Shown: in pieces, positions 34,346-46,800 of the stretch | Layout of the letters: every line of letters begins with the position of its first letter | Numbering within the stretch: the first letter of the stretch is position 1 | NCBI GenBank assembly: GCA_964019165.1 | Contig: OZ025268.1 | Location: 2,533,501 to 2,597,500, forward strand | Direction: 5' to 3' | DNA: 64,000 bases | DNA from: Mastigias papua | Lineage: Eukaryota; Cnidaria; Scyphozoa; Rhizostomeae; Mastigiidae | Program-made: the position numbers and the translations under genes | Notes under the pieces: generated by a model | Seen by the model: the letters and a program-made list of their open reading frames with translations, nothing else | Told to the model about the DNA's origin: nothing | The model's database searches: none

Positions 34346-34399
34346 ATCTTTGACTTTCAATTTGCTCATTGTTGAGGTAGAATAACGCAACAAATTTAC

Positions 34400-34903
34400 A
34401 GTTGTAGTCTTCCAATATAGCACCTACTTTTTGGCCTGACTTTGACTCAATTATATCACCCTTTTCTCTACAATACAAGTGTCGATTTTCATCATTTCCG
34501 GATAACATCCAAACATTATACCCTTAACAACTTTACACATTTTCATTCATTTTCACCATTATTCAGCATTCCTTCAAAATATTTATATTTCAATTTCTTA
34601 TCTATTCCCAACAAGTGCAAGCACCACCTTTATATTTCCCCATACGTGCCTCCTATTCACCATACCATACCTACCAAGAAACACCTCCGCCTTCCTTTTC
34701 CCCAATATATAGGTAATCCACCAAGATGATAAAATCAATCAATTTCAAATTTGGTCATTTTTACACAAAACACCAAGGCTATTATTACTGTTACGTAGTT
34801 CACACGTATTTCATAAATCCCTGTAAATATGTATCCAGTTAAGGGCCATCATGGCCTAGACACTTGAATTACAACCAAAACTAGCCTTACTTATTGGCGA
34901 AAA
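34400..34903 (+). repeat. Left edge of the 107-bp satellite, degenerate and interrupted
   Basis: At 34731-34785 there is a lone half monomer (AAAATCAATCAATTTCAAAT, TTTGGTCATTTTTAC, CCAAGGCTAT). It is followed by about 105 bases of unrelated sequence, and the regular array begins near 34880 with CCTTACTTATTGGCGAAAAA. Fragments resembling CTTACTTTTxGxCC at about 34310 and 34425 are older scraps. Confidence 0.6.
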
Positions 34904-37900
34904 ATGGCTCATTTTCATCACTTTTCAATCTGCAATCAAAGTCAATCAATTTCAAATTTGGTCATTTTTGAGCAACATACCAAGGCTATAGCCTTACTTT
35001 TTGGCCACACATGGCTCATTTTCATCACTTTTCAATCTGCAATCAAAATCAATCAATTTCAAATTTGGTCATTTTTGAGCAAACTACCAAAGCTATAGCC
35101 TTACTTTTGGGCCAGAACTGGCTCATTTTCATCACTTCACTCTGCAATCAACATCACTCAATTTCAAATTTGGTCAGTTTTGAGCAAAATACCAAGGCTA
35201 TAGCCTTACTTTTTGGCCAAAAATGGCCCATTTTCATCACTTTTCAATCTGAAATCAAAATCAATCAATTTCAAATTTGGTCATTTTTGAGCAAAATACC
35301 AAGGCTATAGCCTTACTTTTTGGCCAAAAATGGCCCATTTTCATCACTTTTCAATCTGAAATCAAAATCAATCAATTTCAAATTTGGTCATTTTTGAGAA
35401 AAATACCAAGGCTATAGCCTTACTTTAGGGCCAAAACTGGCTCATTTTCATCACTTTTCAATCTGCAATCGAAATCAATCAATTTCAAATTTGGTCATTT
35501 TTGAGCAAAATACCAAGGCTATAGCCTTACTTTTTGGCCAAACATGGCTCAGTTTCATCACTTTTCAATCTGCAATCAAAATCAATCAATTTCAAATTTG
35601 GTCATGTTTGAGCAAAATACCAAGGCTATAGCCTTACTTTTTGGCCAAAACTGGCTCATTTTCATCACTTTTCAATCTGCAATCAAAATCAATCAATTTC
35701 AAATTTGGTCATTTTTGAGCAAAATACCAAGGCTATAGCCTTACTTTTTGGCCAAACATGGCTCATTTTCATCACTTTTCAATCTGCAATCAAATTCAAT
35801 CAATTTCAAATCTGGTCACTTTTGAGCAAAATACCAAGGCTATAGCCTTACTTTTTGGCCAAAAATGGCTCATTTTCATCACTTTTCAATCTGCAATCAA
35901 AGTCAATCAATTTCAAATTTGGTCATTTTTGAGCAAAATACCAAGGCTATAGCCTTACTTTTTGGCCAAAAATGGCTCATTTTCATCACTTTTCAATCTG
36001 CAATCAAAATCAATCAATTTCAAATTTGGTCATTTTTGAGCAAAATACCAAGGCTATAGCCTTACTTTTTGGCCAAACATGGCTCATGTTCATCACTTTT
36101 CAATCTGCAATCAAAATCAATCAATTTCAAATTTGGTCATTTTTGAGCAAAATACCAAGGCTATAGCCTTACTTTTTGGCCAAACATGGCTCATTTTCAT
36201 CACTTTTCAATCTGCAATCAAATTCAATCAATTTCAAATCTGGTCACTTTTGAGCAAAATACCAAGGCTATAGCCTTACTGTTTGGCCAAAAATGGCTCA
36301 TTTTCATCACTTTTCAATCTGCAATCAAAGTCAATCAATTTCAAATTTGGTCATTTTTGAGCAAAATACCAAGGCTATAGCCTTACTTTTTGGCCAAAAA
36401 TGGCTCATTTTCATCACTTTTCAATCTGCAATCAAATTCAATCAATTTCAAATTTGGTCACTTTTGAGCAAAATACCAAGGCTATAGCCTTACTTTTTGG
36501 CCACACATGGCTCATTTTCATCACTTTTCAATCTGCAATCAAAATCAATCAATTTCAAATTTTGTCATTTTTGAGCAAAATACCAAGGCTATAGCCTTAC
36601 TTTTTGGCCAAAAATGGCTCATATTCATCACTTTTCAATCTGCAATCAAAATCAATCAATTTCAAATTTGGTCATTTTTGAGCAAAATACCAAGGCTATA
36701 GCCTTACTTTTTGGCCAAACATGGCTCATTTTCATCACTTTTCAATCTGCAATCAAAATCAATCAATTTCAAATTTGGTCATTTTTGAGCAAAATACCAA
36801 GGCTATAGCCTTACCTTTTGGCGAAAAGTGGCTCATTTTCATCACTTTTCAATCTGCAATCAAAATCAATCAATTTCAAATTTGGTCATTTTTGAGCAAA
36901 ATACCAAGGCTATAGCCTTACTTTTTGGCCAAACATGGCTCATTTTCATCACTTTTCAATCTGCAATCAAATTCAATCAATTTCAAATTTGGTCACTTTT
37001 GAGCAAAATACCAAGGCTATAGCCTTACTTTTTGGCCAAAAATGGCTCATTTTCATCACTTTTCAATCTGCAATCAAAGTCAATCAATTTCAAATTTGGT
37101 CATTTTTGAGCAAAATACCAAGGCTATAGCCTTACTTTTTGGCCAAAAATGGCTCATTTTCATCACTTTTCAATCTGCAATCAAATTCAATCAATTTCAA
37201 ATTTGGTCACTTTTGAGCAAAATACCAAGGCTATAGCCTTACTTTTTGGCCACACATGGCTCATTTTCATCACTTTTCAATCTGCAATCAAAATCAATCA
37301 ATTTCAAATTTTGTCATTTTTGAGCAAAATACCAAGGCTATAGCCTTACTTTTTGGCCAAAAATGGCTCATATTCATCACTTTTCAATCTGCAATCAAAA
37401 TCAATCAATTTCAAATTTGGTCATTTGTGAGCAAAATACCAAGGCTATAGCCTTACTTTTTGGCCAAACATGGCTCATTTTCATCACTTTTCAATCTGCA
37501 ATCAAAATCAATCAATTTCAAATTTGGTCATTTTTGAGCAAAATACCAAGGCTATAGCCTTACCTTTTGGCGAAAAGTGGCTCATTTTCATCACTTTTCA
37601 ATCTGCAATCAAAATCAATCAATTTCAAATTTGGTCATTTTTGAGCAAAATACCAAGGCTATAGCCTTACTTTTTGGCCAAACATGGCTCATATTCATCA
37701 CTTGTCAATCTGCAATCAAAATCAATCAATTTCAAATTTGGTCAGTTTTGAGCAAAATACCAAGGCTATAGCCTTACTTTTTGGCCAAACATGGCTCATT
37801 TTCATCACTTTTCAATCTGCAATCAAAATCAATCAATTTCAAATTTGGTCATTTGTGAGCAAAATACCAAGGCTATAGCCTTACCTTTTGGCCAAAAATG

Positions 37901-38469
37901 GCTCATTTTCATCACTTTTCAATCTGCAATCAAAATCAATCAATTTCAAATTTGGTCACTTTTGAGCAAAATACCAAGGCTATAGCCTTACTTTTTGGCC
38001 AAACATGGCTCACTTTCTTCACTTTTCAATCTGCAATCAAAATCAATCAATTTCAAATTTGGTCATTTTTGAGCAAAATACCAAGGCTATAGCCTTACTT
38101 TTTGGCCAAACATGGCTCATATTCATCACTTGTCAATCTGCAATCAAAATCAATCAATTTCAAATTTGGTCAGTTTTGAGCAAAATACCAAGGCTATAGC
38201 CTTACTTTTTGGCCAAACATGGCTCATTTTCATCACTTTTCAATCTGCAATCAAAATCAATCAATTTCAAATTTGGTCATTTGTGAGCAAAATACCAAGG
38301 CTATAGCCTTACCTTTTGGCCAAAAATGGCTCATTTTCATCACTTTTCAATCTGCAATCAAAATCAATCAATTTCAAATTTGGTCACTTTTGAGCAAAAT
38401 ACCAAGGCTATAGCCTTACTTTTTGGCCAAACATGGCTCATTTTCATCACTTTTCAATCTGCAATCAAA

Positions 38470-40235
38470 ATCAATCAATTTCAAATTTGGTCATTTGTGA
38501 GCAAAATACCAAGGCTATAGCCTTACCTTTTGGCCAAAAATGGCTCATTTTCATCACTTTTCAATCTGCAATCAAAATCAATCAATTTCAAATTTGGTCA
38601 CTTTTGAGCAAAATACCAAGGCTATAGCCTTACTTTTTGGCCAAACATGGCTCACTTTCTTCACTTTTCAATCTGCAATCAAAATCAATCAATTTCAAAT
38701 TTTGTCATTTTTGAGCAAAATACCAAGGCTATAGCCTTACTGTTTGGCCAAACATGGCTCATAATCATTACTTTTCAATCTGCAATCAAAATCAATCAAT
38801 TTCAAATTTGGTCATTTTTGAGCAAAATACCAAAGCTATAGCCTTACTTTTGGGCCAGAACTGGCTCATTTTCATCACTTCACTCTGCAATCAACATCAC
38901 TCAATTTCAAATTTGGTCAGTTTTGAGCAAAATACCAAGGCTATAGCCTTACTTTTTGGCCAAAAATGGCCCATTTTCATCACTTTTCAATCTGAAATCA
39001 AATTCAATCAATTTCAAATTTGGTCATTTTTGAGCAAAATACCAAGGCTATAGCCTTACTTTTTGGCCAAAAATGGCTCATTTTCATCACTTTTCAATCT
39101 GAAATCAAAATCAATCAATTTCAAATTTGGTCATGTTTGAGCAAAATACCAAGGCTATAGCCTTACTTTTTGGCCAAACATGGCTCATTTTCATCACTTT
39201 TCAATCTGCAATCAAAATCAATCAATTTCAAATTTGGTCATTTTTGAGCAAAATACCAAGGCTATAGCCTTACTTTTTGGCCAAAAATGGCTCAGTTTCA
39301 TCACTTTTCAATCTGCAATCAAAATCAATCAATTTCAAATTTGGTCATTTTTGAGCAAAATACCAAGGCTATAGCCTTACTTTTTGGCCAAAAATGGCTC
39401 ATTTTCATCACTGTTCAATCTGCAATCAAAATCAATCAATTTCAAATTTGGTCATTTTTGAGCAAAATACCAAGGCTATAGCCTTACTTTTTGGCCAAAC
39501 ATGGCTCATTTTCATCACTTTTCAATCTGCAATCGAAATCAATCAATTTCAAATTTGGTCATTTTTGAGCAAAATACCAAGGCTATAGCCTTACTTTAGG
39601 GCCAAAACTGGCTCATTTTCATCACTTTTCAATCTGCAATCAAAATCAATCAATTTCAAATTTGGTCATTTTTGAGCAAAATACCAAGGCTATAGCCTTA
39701 CTTTTTGGCCAAACATGGCTCATTTTCATCACTTTTCAATCTGCAATCAAATTCAATCAATTTCAAATTTGGTCACCTTTGAGCAAAATACCAAGGCTAT
39801 AGCCTTACTTTTTGGCCAAAAATGGCTCATTTTCATCACTTTTCAATCTGCAATCAAAGTCAATCAATTTCAAATTTGGTCATTTTTGAGCAAAATACCA
39901 AGGCTATAGCCTTACTTTTTGGCCAAAAATGGCTCATTTTCATCACTTTTCAATCTGCAATCAAATTCAATCAATTTCAAATTTGGTCACTTTTGAGCAA
40001 AATACCAAGGCTATAGCCTTACTTTTTGGCCACACATGGCTCATTTTCATCACTTTTCAATCTGCAATCAAAATCAATCAATTTCAAATTTGGTCATTTG
40101 TGAGCAAAATACCAAGGCTATAGCCTTACTTTTTGGCCAAACATGGCTCATTTTCATCACTTTTCAATCTGCAATCAAAATCAATCAATTTCAAATTTGG
40201 TCATTTTTGAGCAAAATACCAAGGCTATAGCCTTA
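38470..40235 (+). repeat. Higher-order block, first copy (2352-bp offset)
   Basis: Monomer variants in order, including the rare CATAATCATTAC unit at 38754, the 105-bp unit near 38861, the CAGTTTCATC unit at 39287 and the CACTGTTC unit at 39394, recur in identical order 2352 bases downstream at 40822-42587. Variants outside these limits differ (38433 versus 40785; 40143 versus 42495). Confidence 0.85.
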
Positions 40236-40821
40236 CCTTTTGGCCAAAAATGGCTCATTTTCATCACTTTTCAATCTGCAATCAAAATCAATCAATTTCA
40301 AATTTGGTCACTTTTGAGCAAAATACCAAGGCTATAGCCTTACTTTTTGGCCAAACATGGCTCACTTTCTTCACTTTTCAATCTGCAATCAAAATCAATC
40401 AATTTCAAATTTGGTCATTTTTGAGCAAAATACCAAGGCTATAGCCTTACTTTTTGGCCAAACATGGCTCATATTCATCACTTGTCAATCTGCAATCAAA
40501 ATCAATCAATTTCAAATTTGGTCAGTTTTGAGCAAAATACCAAGGCTATAGCCTTACTTTTTGGCCAAACATGGCTCATTTTCATCACTTTTCAATCTGC
40601 AATCAAAATCAATCAATTTCAAATTTGGTCATTTGTGAGCAAAATACCAAGGCTATAGCCTTACCTTTTGGCCAAAAATGGCTCATTTTCATCACTTTTC
40701 AATCTGCAATCAAAATCAATCAATTTCAAATTTGGTCACTTTTGAGCAAAATACCAAGGCTATAGCCTTACTTTTTGGCCAAACATGGCTCACTTTCTTC
40801 ACTTTTCAATCTGCAATCAAA

Positions 40822-42587
40822 ATCAATCAATTTCAAATTTGGTCATTTGTGAGCAAAATACCAAGGCTATAGCCTTACCTTTTGGCCAAAAATGGCTCAT
40901 TTTCATCACTTTTCAATCTGCAATCAAAATCAATCAATTTCAAATTTGGTCACTTTTGAGCAAAATACCAAGGCTATAGCCTTACTTTTTGGCCAAACAT
41001 GGCTCACTTTCTTCACTTTTCAATCTGCAATCAAAATCAATCAATTTCAAATTTTGTCATTTTTGAGCAAAATACCAAGGCTATAGCCTTACTGTTTGGC
41101 CAAACATGGCTCATAATCATTACTTTTCAATCTGCAATCAAAATCAATCAATTTCAAATTTGGTCATTTTTGAGCAAAATACCAAAGCTATAGCCTTACT
41201 TTTGGGCCAGAACTGGCTCATTTTCATCACTTCACTCTGCAATCAACATCACTCAATTTCAAATTTGGTCAGTTTTGAGCAAAATACCAAGGCTATAGCC
41301 TTACTTTTTGGCCAAAAATGGCCCATTTTCATCACTTTTCAATCTGAAATCAAATTCAATCAATTTCAAATTTGGTCATTTTTGAGCAAAATACCAAGGC
41401 TATAGCCTTACTTTTTGGCCAAAAATGGCTCATTTTCATCACTTTTCAATCTGAAATCAAAATCAATCAATTTCAAATTTGGTCATGTTTGAGCAAAATA
41501 CCAAGGCTATAGCCTTACTTTTTGGCCAAACATGGCTCATTTTCATCACTTTTCAATCTGCAATCAAAATCAATCAATTTCAAATTTGGTCATTTTTGAG
41601 CAAAATACCAAGGCTATAGCCTTACTTTTTGGCCAAAAATGGCTCAGTTTCATCACTTTTCAATCTGCAATCAAAATCAATCAATTTCAAATTTGGTCAT
41701 TTTTGAGCAAAATACCAAGGCTATAGCCTTACTTTTTGGCCAAAAATGGCTCATTTTCATCACTGTTCAATCTGCAATCAAAATCAATCAATTTCAAATT
41801 TGGTCATTTTTGAGCAAAATACCAAGGCTATAGCCTTACTTTTTGGCCAAACATGGCTCATTTTCATCACTTTTCAATCTGCAATCGAAATCAATCAATT
41901 TCAAATTTGGTCATTTTTGAGCAAAATACCAAGGCTATAGCCTTACTTTAGGGCCAAAACTGGCTCATTTTCATCACTTTTCAATCTGCAATCAAAATCA
42001 ATCAATTTCAAATTTGGTCATTTTTGAGCAAAATACCAAGGCTATAGCCTTACTTTTTGGCCAAACATGGCTCATTTTCATCACTTTTCAATCTGCAATC
42101 AAATTCAATCAATTTCAAATTTGGTCACCTTTGAGCAAAATACCAAGGCTATAGCCTTACTTTTTGGCCAAAAATGGCTCATTTTCATCACTTTTCAATC
42201 TGCAATCAAAGTCAATCAATTTCAAATTTGGTCATTTTTGAGCAAAATACCAAGGCTATAGCCTTACTTTTTGGCCAAAAATGGCTCATTTTCATCACTT
42301 TTCAATCTGCAATCAAATTCAATCAATTTCAAATTTGGTCACTTTTGAGCAAAATACCAAGGCTATAGCCTTACTTTTTGGCCACACATGGCTCATTTTC
42401 ATCACTTTTCAATCTGCAATCAAAATCAATCAATTTCAAATTTGGTCATTTGTGAGCAAAATACCAAGGCTATAGCCTTACTTTTTGGCCAAACATGGCT
42501 CATTTTCATCACTTTTCAATCTGCAATCAAAATCAATCAATTTCAAATTTGGTCATTTTTGAGCAAAATACCAAGGCTATAGCCTTA
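40822..42587 (+). repeat. Higher-order block, second copy
   Basis: Counterpart of 38470-40235. The rare unit recurs at 41106, the 105-bp unit near 41213, and the marker units at 41639 and 41746. Absence of private changes on reading suggests a recent segmental duplication or unequal exchange, or an assembly duplication. Confidence 0.85.
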
Positions 42588-42822
42588 CCTTTTGGCGAAA
42601 AGTGGCTCATTTTCATCACTTTTCAATCTGCAATCAAAATCAATCAATTTCAAATTTGGTCATTTTTGAGCAAAATACCAAGGCTATAGCCTTACTTTTT
42701 GGCCAAACATGGCTCATTTTCATCACTTTTCAATCTGCAATCAAAATCAATCAATTTCAAATTTGGTCATTTTTGAGCAAACTACCAAGGCTATAGCCTT
42801 ACTTTTTGGCCAAAATGGCTCA

Positions 42823-43085
42823 GTCTGATCTCTGATTAATCTTGAATCAAAATCATGAATTGCAGTAGTTTCCATGGTTGGGAAGAAATCATTGCTATAG
42901 ACCTAATCTATTGGTAATATTGACTGAGGTATATTGTGTGTCATAATCGGTGTAATGTAGAGATATTTGCGAAAACTTTGTCAGTGCTAGTAGTGTGTGG
43001 TTGAAAAGCCGAATTGTTGAATTTGAAATTGGAGTTTTGTTGATGTTTGGAGAAGGTATTGAAAAAGTTTTAGTACGGTGTAGCA
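42823..43085. other. Right edge of satellite
   Basis: The array stops within a monomer after CCAAAATGGCTCAG. About 260 bases follow with only weak resemblance to either repeat. No gene was seen. Confidence 0.5.
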
Positions 43086-43089
43086 GAAT

Positions 43090-43580
43090 TGGTGTATGTC
43101 CATCAGTTTTCAATTCGATATCAAAATCCCGTTGTCAACTGTGAAATTTTGCCTTAAAAGGTAAGGTCTATCTTGTGATCTTGAAGAAAATTAAGCGGTT
43201 TGAATGTAGTTCGAGGTTGCCTCTGAAATGTAGGATATGACTTTAGTTTTTTATTAGTATGTAACAAGTACAGCATTTTGCGATTTCCCCTAAAAATTAA
43301 AGTCTATGGCCGTTAGTTTATGATGGAAATCACGACATCTCAAAATGGGTTAATTTTGGCTGAAAAAGCAGGTTTACAGCCGCTGGCTTTAATGGTAATC
43401 AACCAAAGTCAACATTGCTTGATGTTTGTTCAAAAAGTAAACCTAAAGCCTTTGGATTATGATGAAAATCTAGAAATTTTAACATGGTTCGATTCTGGCA
43501 CAAAAAGTAAGGCTTTTGGTTCTTGAAGAAAATCAAGCAATTTCAGCATAGTTCGAGTTTGGTCCAAAAAGGGTAGAATA
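43090..43580 (+). repeat. Right flank: diverged tandem repeats of about 70 bp
   Basis: The anchor AAAAxGTAAGGxxTxxxG recurs near 43156, 43226, 43292, 43363, 43432, 43501 and 43567 (steps 66-71). It is followed each time by a TGATGAAAATC-like block and TCAxCATxGTTCGATTxTGG. Same family and orientation as 33890-34345. Confidence 0.65.
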
Positions 43581-43824
43581 TAGGGTTTGAGTTGTCAGTT
43601 TTAAGGCACCTGGACAACTATATGGGTGTAATGGGAAATATATCAGGAATTCTTTTTAATAAGAAAACTATCCCCTGAAGGCTATAGAAAATGAGTCTCG
43701 CGAAGGCTGCCGAAAGATATTAGCATTGTATTTGAAAAGGAAACAGTAAGAAGACCATAGCCTTGAATAGAATTATTGGTGTACAATGTAGAGTTGCTAT
43801 TTACAAGTCGTTAAAACAATTCAA

Positions 43825-46800
43825 TTAGTCACATACCGCATCTCGCTCATCACCATCTTCATCATCTTCATCAACTTCTAAAGTTTGTAAAAGTCCTTCA
43901 GCTGCTTCTATCACCTGTTGCAGCTCTTCTGCATCCAGTTCATTGAGCAGGAGCATTGTGGCTGCGCAAGCATTCGATTTGGTAGACTGTTATTAAAGAA
44001 CAAGCAGATGCGTAAAATAGACGAATGATGGAGACGCGTATAGAAATTAGAATAAGCAAAAGACCGAAATATAATGTACATTAATAGAAAAAGAAAACAT
44101 AGTATAGCAGTATAGATAGGAACACTAAGAAAGAATGAAACTGGAGCAAAGGGATCGCTGACATTATACCTACGCACGAAAATTTTGAAAGATTTTTGAC
44201 TCCCTTTCAAAAACTTGCGCCCAAGCATACGCATTTCAAAATATACCCCCCTGGTTAGTTTTCAACGCAGTTGATGACTTTAAATCTACTTTTAATTGCC
44301 AAAAAATGATAAAATTGTCTTAAATAGGTACGGGAAAAGTGAAGCTTAATGGGCGTGCAAACCAACACTCAGCATGAAAACACATGTCTTTCATTTAAAT
44401 CCCCTCCTATCATTGTACGTGCATACTATGTGAATAACTCAAAGGCTATTCAGTTCAGAGACATGCCTCCTTTAGTCTGTGATAATTAATGAATATAAAA
44501 AAGTGTCTGATAACGACAGGGCAGAGAGCAGTAAGCGAGAACTGTTTTTGATACATGTAGGACCACATTGAGTAATAATGAAACATCAGTACATTCTGTA
44601 ATTCGAGGCTAGAACTCATTTACAGTTCAATTTACATCCATAAGTCTCGGAATGAATAGACTCAGACAGTGACAGATAGCCTCAATCTAGTGATCAGCTG
44701 AACATTTAGAATGAAAATATAATTGAAACGTGTAAATTTTGCTGGATTCATGCCCTAGAGTTTCACATTGTATTGTAACACTTAAGCGTGATCTATTTGT
44801 CAAGTACTACGTCCATTCAATATGAAATCCCCATTGATAATACGATTTTCCAATAAAACCACTACTTTAAGAATAAAAGCAACAACGAGTGAATTTGAAA
44901 AAGGAGTCAGGATCATAAATTTCAAATTGTCATCAGCACATCCATTATGGTCAAAAACTGACGAAATCGTTGCTAATTACTGATGAAGACGTTACAACAT
45001 ATCATAGTAGAGCGTTTCGGGACGAGCTTGTCCCATCCTCAGCTAATAATCACTAATAGTGCACTATTGGCGAATGTGATTAACACAGGTATTTGATGCA
45101 ATATTTAAATATTTGTTGTCAACAACAATTTCATGCGCTGAGACCTGATGCATTCGGATTTCTAGATGTAGTCCCCTTTCCTTGTTAATATAAGCTTACT
45201 TCCTAGATATATGATTTTTAATCTAAATAAGACATTAAATACTGAAACATTATCAACATATACAAGAGTATGTATTTAGTCAGTTTATGAATATTGCTTT
45301 CATCATGCGTATTATGAAATGAGAATGAAAAATGAAATAACCATAAAACAAATGGAAGATCAGACAAAACTACAATAGATGCATAGAATGTATAACATCT
45401 ATTTCAATAAAAATAGACACAAAAGTCACATTTATTAGTCCCTAAATATTAGAAATTAACAAAGGTATGAGGCAAAAATGTTCTTGTTGATAGCACCTAA
45501 TTCCTCCAATTCTAACTTCATTTGTTTTGACAAATCACAAAGAGTTCCTATACAAAAAATTACACCCACCCTGCCGGATAATGGCCTTTGTCTTTCTTTC
45601 ATCTTTGAGGTATTGCTGGCATATTCTAAGTCCAACTGCTTTATACCAAGCTGCGCACGTTTTTCACTAGAAGTGAGGTTTCAAAGTAAACATATAAAGA
45701 ACAAATAACAAAAATGCTTATACATATCTTTTGCCAATCCAAAATGTGATTGAAACCTAAGGGCTAAAAAGACCGCCCCTACTACGACTGCCTAATTGGA
45801 TATTAGCGAACATTTCAAGAAATCTCACGAAAAAGTAACAGCAAGTTGTACAAGAATTTACTTTGACGAAACGGTATTAGCTAAGGATAGTAGGAGTTTG
45901 AATTCAAGCAACAACACAATTTGAATTCGAGAAGAAATAATCTGTATCTATATATGTATATAAAGGAATTAAAAGGTAACCGAAAAAGATACTTAACAGG
46001 TGAGTTTTGCGGTACATATTTAGGATTCTATATATGATTTATAATCTGCAAACCCAGGTTCGACCCTGATCGAACGTAGGTCAATGGCGTTCACATTGCA
46101 AAAGGTTAACCTGTGTCGAAACCGGGATAAGTCTCGTAGTGTAAATACAGTAAAAGCCCGCAAAAAGAACCTCCATTTTATGGACCCAGACTAAAAAGGT
46201 TTTTATAAAAAAACATATGAGTATATAATTTTGGGTAGTAGTTCATAACAAAAAGTTGTGTCCTGCTCAGTATGTACTGAGAAATGGTTTTCTTCTCTAG
46301 AAAGGAAATTCCCAAGTTTCTTGCTGCACCAGTAAAGGTCAAAAGGTCAAAATTTTGAATCTTGAGTATAGGACTCTGAAAAATGTAGGGTACAGGTTTG
46401 TAGAAGTTGCTGCTATTTTATGCGGGGTTTTACCAAAGGGTTTGAGATAAATTTAAAAAATTCAAATTAATACAAATAAACCATTCTAAGTAAAAAATGA
46501 CGATCTTCGGAGGAATACCAACAATACGTAGTTAGTTGCCCCTGGCTGGACATCTAAAATAATGTGACAGAAGTAAGTTAACCAGATTGGTTAATTATTA
46601 ATCTAGTATCCCAACCGACGTAAAACACCAAACTGACACTTTCGAGAATTTACATACGTGAACAGAGATAAAGTAAACACTAGGAAGTTGCCAAGGTTAA
46701 CACAGAAGCTCGGGACAGTTGAATCTAAGAGAGACATAGTTGAAAGTTTACTTGATAGTCTGAATATCGATATCTTTCCGGGTTGACTTCTTCTGCATTG

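Larger units (their letters stand above)
34880..42822 (+). repeat. 107-bp satellite array, about 74 monomers with higher-order structure
   Basis: The anchor ATGGCTCATTTTCATCAC (or a one-base variant) recurs from 34904 to 42815. The distance of 7911 bases equals 74 steps: 70 of 107, three of 105 (units starting near 35118, 38861 and 41213, each with the same 2-base loss in TTCACTCTGC) and a last of 106. Monomers differ at only a few positions. Each contains the perfect 14-bp palindrome AAGGCTATAGCCTT and, two bases on, TTTTTGGCCAAAAA (or a CAAAC variant). Larger repeats are nested: exact-looking copies with offsets of 428 (4 units), 749 (7 units) and 2352 bases (22 units, including one 105-mer). 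It lies between transporter copy B and the 3' end of CFAP410. The many overlapping 64-codon frames are by-products of the repeat, each ending at the TAG in CTATAG. Confidence 0.97.

Noticed and set aside
34904..42796. Dozens of near-identical 64-codon open frames, and a few of 99 codons
   Set aside because: They follow from the 107-bp period: each starts at the same ATG and ends at the TAG in CTATAG, overlapping its neighbour in another frame. The 99-codon versions arise where a 105-bp unit shifts frame. Nothing suggests translation.
34880..42822. CRISPR-like regular array
   Set aside because: The whole unit is repeated, with no unique spacers, and the sequence is plainly eukaryotic.
44160..44234. 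Extra CFAP410 exon (open minus-strand stretch)
   Set aside because: The translation from its possible acceptor hits a stop at once, and exons 8 and 9 already join in phase without it.
46050..46075. tRNA T-arm-like GGTTCGACCC
   Set aside because: The stem does not pair properly, and no D-arm, anticodon arm or acceptor stem fits around it.
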